Of a stretch of 64,000 nt of DNA, positions 57,869 through 64,000 are shown piece after piece. This DNA is from Thermococcus thioreducens (lineage in GTDB: Archaea; Methanobacteriota_B; Thermococci; Thermococcales; Thermococcaceae), in the NCBI RefSeq assembly GCF_002214545.1, contig NZ_CP015105.1:1860001-1924000 (forward strand), in the 5' to 3' direction. The notes under the pieces are model-generated. The model worked only from the letters and a program-made list of their open reading frames with translations. It was not told the DNA's origin and ran no database searches. Positions within the stretch are counted from its first letter, which is position 1. Each line of letters begins with the position of its first letter. The position numbers and the translations under genes are program-made.

Positions 57869-59230
57869 ATGAAACGGGCCCTCATTCTCATCGCGTTCAT
57901 CCTCACCGTAGCCCTTCCCCTAGTTTCCGCTGAAACACTAAGCTATTACCCCAACCAGAGTGCTTTTCAGGCGTTTCTCGACTCAAACTCATCGTACACC
58001 ATCGTTGCCGGCAACGAGAGCTGGGCGAGGGGCTGGGCATATTACATCGATGAGAGGCTCCACACGATAAAGCCCCACGGGAACGACACCCTTGTTCTCG
58101 TCGGCAACGTCTACAACAACCCCCTGATGATGAGGGTGTGGAACCGGACAGGCCTTTCCGAAAACGCTTCCCTCCTCCCATCCATCATCGTCCTCAATGA
58201 CACCGTTCTCATAACCGGCTCCAAGGACAACATCTACATGACAGAGCGGGCATTTGAAGGGCTCTGGAACCCTCCAAGGAGCTCGGTGGTGGCGTTCTCT
58301 TCAATCTCCTTCCTGATATTCATGATATTTCTCGTCTGTCTGAGCCGCGATAACAGCCACGCCGGGAGCTTTTATCTCCTCGCATCTTCCCTCCTCGGCC
58401 TCTGGTACCTCACCGCTGAAAGGCCTGTTCTGACGGAGGGATTCCTGCGCTATCTCTTCCAGGGATTGGAGTTCGCCACCGGAGGGGCCCCGGGCTCTCC
58501 ACTGGGCGCGATAATTGGTGCAACGTTCAGGGTCGTGGCACCCATAGAGGAGAACATAGTGTTCATCCACTGGACCCTCATTCTGCTGATACTATCATTC
58601 TCATTCTATTTGGCCCCAAAGCGGGCGCGTGAGCTCGGATTCATGATATTCGGACTCATTTTTGTATCTCCAATGTTCAGAGAGAACCTGTACCATATCA
58701 ATGGCAGCACCCTCGGCCTGGCGGCCCTTGCAATAGTCCTTGCAATAATAAGCAACGTGGCGTTCTCTCCGGAGAAATGGAAGGCACTGCTCCAGACGTT
58801 CATCCTCTCAATTTTCACGCTCCTGACGATAGCAATAAACCCGTATCTGGTTCTCATCCCGATAATCTTCGTCCTGACGTTCCCCAAGAGGCACCTACGG
58901 AACTACGCCTACCTGATGATAACCAGCATTGGAGTATTTCTGATGTACACACAGTTCGGCATGCCACCCGGAATACCTAAGAGCATAGACCCCAGCGGAT
59001 GGAGATACCTCGAAAGGTTCCTCTTTAACAGCTCCCTTGCACTAACTGCAATGGCCTATACGGCCCTAAAGGGTCGGAGAAGAATAAAGATGAGGGGACA
59101 GACTGCCTTCCTGTTACTGATGACGATGGTGTCCCTGCCAATAGCCCTCTTCGTGCCCCCGCTGTTCCCGTACTGCTTCATCCTGCTGGCGGCGCTCACC
59201 ATCAGGATGATCCACAGCTTCACTCCCTGA
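57869..59230 (+). CDS. Multi-helix membrane protein of unknown function
   Basis: 453 residues. Signal peptide (1-21), an extracellular domain with several N-x-S/T sites (to about 145), then about nine helices. No known family. The arrangement (exported domain first, many helices later) resembles glycosyltransferase-like or S-layer-anchoring membrane proteins only in outline. GGGAGGGAG precedes the ATG. TATA-like CTTTTTAACC at about 57830. Confidence 0.78.
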   Translation: MKRALILIAFILTVALPLVSAETLSYYPNQSAFQAFLDSNSSYTIVAGNESWARGWAYYIDERLHTIKPHGNDTLVLVGNVYNNPLMMRVWNRTGLSENASLLPSIIVLNDTVLITGSKDNIYMTERAFEGLWNPPRSSVVAFSSISFLIFMIFLVCLSRDNSHAGSFYLLASSLLGLWYLTAERPVLTEGFLRYLFQGLEFATGGAPGSPLGAIIGATFRVVAPIEENIVFIHWTLILLILSFSFYLAPKRARELGFMIFGLIFVSPMFRENLYHINGSTLGLAALAIVLAIISNVAFSPEKWKALLQTFILSIFTLLTIAINPYLVLIPIIFVLTFPKRHLRNYAYLMITSIGVFLMYTQFGMPPGIPKSIDPSGWRYLERFLFNSSLALTAMAYTALKGRRRIKMRGQTAFLLLMTMVSLPIALFVPPLFPYCFILLAALTIRMIHSFTP

Positions 59231-59954
59231 ACTTCATCGCCCCTATCACTGTCCCCCGGAGGTGGGGGCCTATCTCTTTGATTATGCCCGGCGCTTGGGT
59301 GCCCTTCTTGAGTACGAGGAGGGTCTCCATTAGGCCGAGCTCCTCAATCCGCTTGACATCCCTTCCGTGCCCCGTCTTTATGAGGGCCTTCTCCACGTTC
59401 TCGCTTACCGTCCCAGCGATGAAGAGCTTGTCGTGGCCGTCGCTGAGCCAGGTCTTTATGCGTTTTAACTGGGCATCGCTGAAGGCCAGCTCGACTTCTC
59501 TGGCACCGAATTCAACGCCAGTCACAACGACCTCGACTGGCAGGTTGTCCACCCAGCCGAACTCCCTTATCATCTGCCTGACAGGCATTTCGCCAAAGAT
59601 CTCCTTCAGATAGTAGAGGGGGAGAAGGGCATCCTTGGGCTTGGGAGTGAAAATCCCAATATCGACGTAGGCGCCGTAGCCAACCTTTCCGAGGTCTATA
59701 AAGCGCCCCCTATATGTCCTTCCCTCCCTGACGGCGCTCAGCCTGTAGGGGACCTCCCCGAACTCCTCACGGACGAGGTTCGCGCTTATTTCCTCGTCCT
59801 CACCGTTGAGGCTTACCTTGACCCAGTTCTTTTTCACAGCCGAGAGCTTCCATTCAACTTCCAGATCACCAAGCAGAGCTTTGAGCTTCCTATCGAGCTT
59901 AAGAAAACCGCTCCTGTCTCCATAAACCTTCTCAAGAATAACTACTTCCTGCAT
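59220..59954 (-). CDS. DUF2110-family protein
   Basis: 244 residues from ATG 59954, after GGTGAGG. A central strand set R-G-R-F-I-D-L-G-K-V-G-Y-G-A-Y-V-D-I-G looks like an S1/OB-type RNA-binding fold, and the C-terminus is rich in charged helix (LIKTGHGRDVKRIEELGLME). DUF2110 is archaeal and uncharacterised. It shares a strand with and lies 36 bases after tfe, so it may be co-transcribed. Translation or RNA role is a guess. Confidence 0.8.
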   Translation of the reverse strand: MQEVVILEKVYGDRSGFLKLDRKLKALLGDLEVEWKLSAVKKNWVKVSLNGEDEEISANLVREEFGEVPYRLSAVREGRTYRGRFIDLGKVGYGAYVDIGIFTPKPKDALLPLYYLKEIFGEMPVRQMIREFGWVDNLPVEVVVTGVEFGAREVELAFSDAQLKRIKTWLSDGHDKLFIAGTVSENVEKALIKTGHGRDVKRIEELGLMETLLVLKKGTQAPGIIKEIGPHLRGTVIGAMKFRE

Positions 59955-59998
59955 CCTCACCATCCCCGAAGTTCATCCAAACGGCCGTTCAAACATTC

Positions 59999-60535
59999 TC
60001 ACTTCTTCTTCCTGGGCTTCTTCCTGAGGCCCAGCTCAATCTCAAGCTCCTCTATGCGTTTTTTCAGCTCCTCAACGACAGCTGTGTTGTCGTACTGCAT
60101 GAGCATGGCCCCGCATATCGGGCACTGGAACTGATAGTCCATGGCCTCGTCGAAGGTCAGCTTTGGATGCCCCGGTGTGCCGCAGTGGTAGTAAATTTCG
60201 CTGGTCTCCTCGTCAAGCATCTCCTTCAGCTTCTTCAGCTCAGCCATCTTCTTTGCCCGGATAATCTCCGGCAATCTTTTCGTCTCAAGACGCCAGTAGT
60301 AGTAATACCAGCCGGTTTCCTTGTCCCTTATGCGCTTGAACTCAGCCAATCCCTGGTCGTAGAGCATGTAGAGGACCTTTCTGACGGTGTTGACCCTGAT
60401 ACCGGTTATCTCGGCGAGCTCCTCGTCGGTAGATTCTTTCTTCTTTTCGAGAGCCTTGATTACCTCAACGGCCTCCTCACCGCCCATGTCCATCGCAAGC
60501 TCAAGGAGCTCCTTGTTTTTTCTCCTCGCCACCAT
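59999..60535 (-). CDS. tfe: Transcription factor E, alpha subunit
   Basis: 178 residues. N-terminal winged helix (about 5-85, [10 protein letters not shown]...[13 protein letters not shown]), then a zinc ribbon: C-G-T-P-G-H-P-K near 117 and C-P-I-C-G near 138, in which His may take the place of the second Cys. Opens promoter DNA with RNA polymerase, TBP and TFB. GGAGGTCGTTA precedes ATG 60535. TATA-like GTTAAATATTC on the minus strand. Confidence 0.95.
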   Translation of the reverse strand: MVARRKNKELLELAMDMGGEEAVEVIKALEKKKESTDEELAEITGIRVNTVRKVLYMLYDQGLAEFKRIRDKETGWYYYYWRLETKRLPEIIRAKKMAELKKLKEMLDEETSEIYYHCGTPGHPKLTFDEAMDYQFQCPICGAMLMQYDNTAVVEELKKRIEELEIELGLRKKPRKKK

Positions 60536-60674
60536 TAACGACCTCCAGAGAATATTTAACCACGCTGAATTTTAGCGCATAAGTATCGTCCAATAACAAG
60601 ATATGTGTGCTGGACTATATATAGGTTTTTGTCATTTTTCCAACGCCAGTGAACAGAAAAGAACGTTAAATGGA

Positions 60675-60962
60675 CTAATCGGTGAAATACTCATTGAGGA
60701 GCTCCTTTGCGGATGGCTTGTAGAGCTCCAGAACCTCGATGTCCTCAATGACGTTGCCCTCTCTAAGACGGAGCTTCACCTTCCCGCCGTAGACCTGGAG
60801 GTCATCAAGCATGCCGTATATGGCATCTTCCGCCTCAAGAGGGGTCTTAAACTTCATTATATACTCCTCACCCTCCGACAGAATAAGCTTGACCCAGTAC
60901 TCGTTCTTTCTCTTGAAGGGACGGGTGATTTTCGGCTTAAAGTTGTCGATTATGATTTCCAA
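60675..60962 (-). CDS. Conserved hypothetical protein
   Basis: 95 residues from TTG 60962 (GGAGGT seven bases before; the GTG at 60971 lies in the RBS). A small alpha/beta protein: M-E-I-I-I-D-N-F-K-P-K-I-T-R-P-F, a W-V-K-L strand, then K-V-K-L-R-L-R-E-G-N and a C-terminal helix (AKELLNEYFTD). Family not known to me. TATA-like CCTTAAAAATC on the minus strand at about 61018-61028, next to the CCCTAA-type sites. Confidence 0.65.
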   Translation of the reverse strand: MEIIIDNFKPKITRPFKRKNEYWVKLILSEGEEYIMKFKTPLEAEDAIYGMLDDLQVYGGKVKLRLREGNVIEDIEVLELYKPSAKELLNEYFTD

Positions 60963-60996
60963 GTGCTCCACCTCCAGCCCAAAGACTTTTTGGTCT

Positions 60997-61046
60997 CCCT
61001 AAGGCTTTTAGGGTGCAGATTTTTAAGGGTTTCCTAGAGGACCCTT
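60997..61046. promoter_or_regulatory. Cluster of CCCTAA-type half-sites in the divergent ABC promoter region
   Basis: CCCTAA-N5-TTAGGG (60997-61013) and AAGGGT-N10-ACCCTT (61025-61046) are two inverted repeats sharing the half-site CCCT(T)A. They overlap the promoter of the 95-residue protein and lie about 20 bases before the ABC exporter TATA region (about 61067-61075). A regulator of one or both genes is likely. Confidence 0.5.
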
Positions 61047-61127
61047 AGATTAAATGATGTCAGCTATTATTTAAACGTTATGAGACAATATCATTATTGA
61101 AATTCACAAACTCAAGAGGGGCAGGCT

Positions 61128-62102
61128 ATGTGGGCCATAGAAGCAGAGGGGCTCAAAAAAAGCTATCCCAAGAAGATCCCCTTACCTTTCAGGAAGGTAG
61201 AGTGGGTGGAAGCCGTAAAGGGCGTCAGCTTCAAAGTTAGGAAGGGGGAGCTCTTCGGACTTCTCGGGCCCAACGGTGCTGGGAAAACCACCACGATAAA
61301 GATGCTGACGACCCTTCTAGAGCCCAGTGGAGGGACTGCAAGGGTTCTAGGACTGGATATACGGAAGGACGCCAGGAAGATCAGGAGGAGAATAAACCTA
61401 GTGGCAGAGGGCGAGAGAACCCTCTACTGGCGCCTGTCCGCCTATGAGAACCTCAAGTACTTCGCCAGGATATACTACGTCCCCAAAAGAGAAGAAAAGG
61501 AAAGAATAGAAAGCCTCCTTAAGCTTGTAGGCCTCTGGGAGAGGCGGAACGACCTGGTGATGAACTTTTCCCGCGGCATGAAACAGCGCTTGGCCATAGC
61601 CAAGGCGCTCATAAACGACCCCGAGGTTCTCTTTCTGGACGAGCCCACACTGGGCCTCGACGTGCAGAGTGCGATATTTGTGAGGGAGTTCGTGAAGAGG
61701 CTCGTGAAGGAGGAAGGCAAGACTGTTCTTCTAACGACCCACTATATGGCTGAGGCGGAGGAGCTGTGCGACAGGATAGCGATCATCGACCACGGGAGGA
61801 TAATAGCCATGGACACTCCTGGGGGCCTGAAGAGGCTCGTTAAGGACCAAGAGACCGTCGAGATCAGGGTAAGGGAGCTAAAACCCCAAATCCTCGAAGA
61901 GAGCCCCTTCAGTATGGCGGTGATTGAGGATGACGCCTCGACCAGAACCGTAAGGCTCAGGGCACAGGTTGACGAGGAAGACCTGCCCCGGCTCGTGGAA
62001 TGGCTCGTAAAACGGGGCGCCAAGGTGCTTTCGGTCGAGAAAATGGAGCCGACCCTGGAGGACGTCTTCATAAAGCTCACCGGAAGGGGGCTGAGGGATT
62101 GA
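61128..62102 (+). CDS. ABC transporter ATP-binding protein (DrrA-type)
   Basis: 324 residues. Walker A G-P-N-G-A-G-K-T-T near 47, signature region F-S-R-G-M-K-Q-R near 147 (N-F-S-R-G in place of L-S-G-G), Walker B V-L-F-L-D-E-P near 168, switch T-T-H near 203. C-terminal DUF4162-like domain near 230-320. It partners with the two following ABC-2 permeases. GAGGGGCAGGCT precedes the ATG. Substrate unknown. Confidence 0.9.
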   Translation: MWAIEAEGLKKSYPKKIPLPFRKVEWVEAVKGVSFKVRKGELFGLLGPNGAGKTTTIKMLTTLLEPSGGTARVLGLDIRKDARKIRRRINLVAEGERTLYWRLSAYENLKYFARIYYVPKREEKERIESLLKLVGLWERRNDLVMNFSRGMKQRLAIAKALINDPEVLFLDEPTLGLDVQSAIFVREFVKRLVKEEGKTVLLTTHYMAEAEELCDRIAIIDHGRIIAMDTPGGLKRLVKDQETVEIRVRELKPQILEESPFSMAVIEDDASTRTVRLRAQVDEEDLPRLVEWLVKRGAKVLSVEKMEPTLEDVFIKLTGRGLRD

Positions 62103-62899
62103 TACTGGCTGTTGTGGAGAAGGAATTCCAGATGTTCTTCCGCTACCCCCTAAGGGTCATAAGCTCGATCCTCGTGGGGATAGTCTTCCTCCTCCAGTTC
62201 GTCTACTTCGGGCAGGCCGTTCTCGGAGGCAGATACTCGGCCCTTCTTGAGACCTCCACAGGAATGGGGGACTATCCAACCTACGCCCTCATAGGCTACG
62301 TCCTCTGGTGGGTCTCCGTCTCGCCAATGGAGGCTTACGTCTGGGGCGTCAGGAGGGAGCTCCAGAGGGGGACATTTGAAACCAACGTCCTGTCTCCGGC
62401 GAGGCTTATCAGCCTGCTCTTCGGGCTCTCTCTGAGCTGGCTCCTCATGGATTCAATCCTCATGGCGATAGTCTTTGTCATGGGGGTGATAATCTTCAAA
62501 ATCCCCATAACCGCGGCCATCGTTCTGAAGTCCCTGCCGGCTGTAGCGGCGTCTCTCCTGGCGTTTTTGGGCTTCGGCTTTGTATTTGCCGGCTTAGTTA
62601 TGCTCCTGAAGAACATCGGGCCCTTCGCCCAGATATTCGAGTTCGCAATGCTGTTCCTGTCCGGGATATTCTTTCCCCTCACTGTAATGCCAGCGACCAT
62701 CCGGACTCTATCCAGTCTGTTCCCGCTGACCCATTCGGCACGAATCGTCAGGACGCTCTTTGCAGGCGAGGGGTACTCCACAGTCTCGGGCTCCGTGGCG
62801 TGGCTGCTGCTCCTGATACCCGCTTACTGGGCCATCGGCTACCTGCTCTTCCGGTGGGCGGAGAGAACGACGAGAGTGATAGGGTATGGCGGCTACTGA
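62099..62899 (+). CDS. ABC-2 family permease
   Basis: 266 residues from TTG 62099, overlapping the ATPase stop as TTGA. It begins M-I-L-A-V-V-E-K-E-F-Q-M-F-F-R-Y-P-L-R and has six helices. Short GGGGCTGAGG acts as RBS. The ABC-2 pattern R-Y-P-L-R-V-I-S-S and the closing G-I-F-F-P-L-T-V-M-P are present. Probably forms a heterodimer with the next gene product. Confidence 0.85.
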   Translation: MILAVVEKEFQMFFRYPLRVISSILVGIVFLLQFVYFGQAVLGGRYSALLETSTGMGDYPTYALIGYVLWWVSVSPMEAYVWGVRRELQRGTFETNVLSPARLISLLFGLSLSWLLMDSILMAIVFVMGVIIFKIPITAAIVLKSLPAVAASLLAFLGFGFVFAGLVMLLKNIGPFAQIFEFAMLFLSGIFFPLTVMPATIRTLSSLFPLTHSARIVRTLFAGEGYSTVSGSVAWLLLLIPAYWAIGYLLFRWAERTTRVIGYGGY

Positions 62900-63704
62900 G
62901 CTCAGGGCCCTCTGGGGGGTGGCCGTTAAAAGCTGGCGCATCTTCCTGAGCTACAAGCTCTGGTTCGTCAGCGATATAGCCCTCGGCTTCTTCTTCGTTG
63001 GACAGGCCCTCCTCATAGGGATAGGCCTCACAGGGGAGAGAAACTCCGAGGCTCTCCGCGAGCTGACCGGCTACTCAGACTACGTGACATTCGCCGTCCT
63101 CGGCTTCATGGTTCTGGGGTTCGGGTTGACGTTTCTCAGCGGTTTCGTCTGGAGCGTTGTGGATGAGCTCTACGCCGGAACCCTTGAGTACTCCTTCGCC
63201 GCCCCGATGAGGAGAATAACCTTCTTCCTCGGCAACGTCCTCACGAGACTGCTCCTTTCATTCGCGTACATGGCGGTTTACGTCCCCCTGTTCGTACTCC
63301 TGTTCGGGCTGAACTTCGACATAGTAGCGTTCTCAAGGGCCATCCCGGTGCTCCTGATCGGCGCCGTCGGGATGGTGGGCATGGGAATGGCCACAGCCGG
63401 GATAGTGCTCTATCTGCGGGATCCGGGGCCGTTCATAAGCATACTGGAGATGCTGGTGTTCGCGTTGAGCGGTGCGATGTACCCCATCTCGGTACTCCCC
63501 GGCGGACTTCAGTTCCTGGCCAGAATACTGCCCTACGCACCCACAACTGAGGCCGTGAGAAGCGTCGTCGCCTACGGTTATGGGGCAGCGGCGGGGGAAA
63601 TAGCGTATCTTCTAGTTCTCTCAACAGCATACGGCCTTCTCGGCTACTTGGCATATAAATGGAGTGAAAAGCAGGCAAAAACCGTCGGTCTCAAGGCCTA
63701 CTGA
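62886..63704 (+). CDS. ABC-2 family permease
   Basis: 272 residues, six helices, starting [18 protein letters not shown]. It has the ABC-2 helix pattern ([13 protein letters not shown] near 200) and is a paralogue of the preceding permease. The ATG overlaps its predecessor by 14 bases. Exports an unknown substrate, possibly a drug-like or lipid molecule. Confidence 0.85.
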   Translation: MAATELRALWGVAVKSWRIFLSYKLWFVSDIALGFFFVGQALLIGIGLTGERNSEALRELTGYSDYVTFAVLGFMVLGFGLTFLSGFVWSVVDELYAGTLEYSFAAPMRRITFFLGNVLTRLLLSFAYMAVYVPLFVLLFGLNFDIVAFSRAIPVLLIGAVGMVGMGMATAGIVLYLRDPGPFISILEMLVFALSGAMYPISVLPGGLQFLARILPYAPTTEAVRSVVAYGYGAAAGEIAYLLVLSTAYGLLGYLAYKWSEKQAKTVGLKAY

Positions 63705-64000
63705 AGGGAAGCGCGATGCCCGTCTCTTTCGCGACTTCTATGACCCTCTCCAGTGGCACCACAGCGCTCCTCGCACCGACCTTCTGAACGGTGAGATACG
63801 CCAGCACCATGCCCAGCCTTGCGGCTTCCTCCAGCGACCAGCCGTTGAGGACTCCGTAGATAACACCCGCATCAAAGGAATCTCCAGCTCCGGTCGAGTC
63901 CACAACCCGGGCGCTCAGCCCCCTTACCTCGTGCACATTTCCGTCCTCGTCCCTCACCAGGGCCCCGCCACCGTTTAGGGTTACTACGAGGTTTTTAGCT
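63691..64000 (-). CDS. PfkB-family carbohydrate kinase, C-terminal part
   Basis: The last 102 codons are in the window; the start lies beyond 64000. The PfkB signature [12 protein letters not shown] is visible (catalytic Asp in G-A-G-D), preceded by [11 protein letters not shown]. The C-terminal helical end is normal. Substrate (ribose, fructose phosphate or nucleoside) cannot be told. It overlaps the convergent ABC permease gene by 14 bases. Confidence 0.9.
   Translation of the reverse strand, partial: AKNLVVTLNGGGALVRDEDGNVHEVRGLSARVVDSTGAGDSFDAGVIYGVLNGWSLEEAARLGMVLAYLTVQKVGARSAVVPLERVIEVAKETGIALPFSRP

Noticed and set aside
59999-60535. TFE considered defective because one zinc Cys is replaced
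   Set aside because: The His in C-G-T-P-G-H can act as ligand, and the rest of the ribbon and winged helix are normal.

Overview
The window is a stretch of a Thermococcus-type chromosome (Euryarchaeota, Thermococcales). The evidence is archaeal: TATA boxes about 25 bases before starts, GGTG/GGAGG ribosome-binding sites, ATGA or GTGA overlaps between genes, TFE, NAC, a C/D box sRNA, a tRNA-Ala without an encoded CCA, the POR/VOR cluster in the order known from Pyrococcus, and a Thermococcales glycolytic operator (TATCAC-N5-GTGATA). The window starts inside a gene (alaX, minus strand) and ends inside another (a PfkB sugar kinase, minus strand). No CRISPR array, rRNA or prophage was seen.

Layout. 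0-4 kb: a cyclic 2,3-diphosphoglycerate synthetase-like gene, a frameshifted small membrane gene, a decayed zone with toxin-antitoxin remnants, and an intact HEPN/MNT pair. 4-10.5 kb: YjbQ-VanZ-ThiR (thiamine control), pyrBI, an ECF vitamin transporter S component, a nucleotide kinase, a VapBC-like pair and a DUF523-like protein. 10.5-15.5 kb: a phosphohexomutase, an operon of four exported or membrane proteins including an overlooked 43-residue one, and a BtpA-family protein. 15.6-23.5 kb: a transglutaminase/DUF4129 - membrane protein - MoxR - DUF58 - membrane protein - SHOCT series. 23.5-29.1 kb: a membrane-anchored GH13 enzyme with a sugar-responsive operator, a DUF257 protein and TldD/PmbA. 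29.1-34.4 kb: a regulator/membrane pair, UspA-transporter-UspA, a secreted Lon-type protease and a C/D box sRNA. 34.4-37.8 kb: an M20 peptidase, an IS605-type element (RHH + TnpB) sitting in a broken host gene, and tRNA-Ala(CGC). 38-41 kb: malic enzyme facing two-subunit fumarase. 41-50.9 kb: a DUF4143 ATPase with an array of 34-bp repeats, SerA, a PhoU-like DUF47 protein, ketopantoate reductase, TrmJ-like, Ogt, a TPR membrane protein, a second VapBC, NAC, an AhpD-like protein, HflX and a PiT permease. 51-56.7 kb: POR/VOR. 56.8-64 kb: Mrp/NBP35, a possible structured RNA, a membrane protein, DUF2110, TFE, an ABC exporter and the PfkB fragment.

Several genes link in central metabolism. Fumarase and malic enzyme connect fumarate, malate and pyruvate. 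POR/VOR oxidise pyruvate and branched 2-oxoacids to acyl-CoA with ferredoxin. Ketopantoate reductase supplies CoA synthesis. ThiR/YjbQ bear on thiamine, whose diphosphate is the POR/VOR cofactor.

The most interesting points are the transglutaminase-MoxR-DUF58 cluster, whose transglutaminase has Ser at the usual Cys position and whose MoxR gene has mosaic codon use; the uncharacterised exported-protein operon at 11.9-14.6 kb; the host gene split by the TnpB element; the C/D sRNA; and the 34-bp operator-like array before the ATPase gene.
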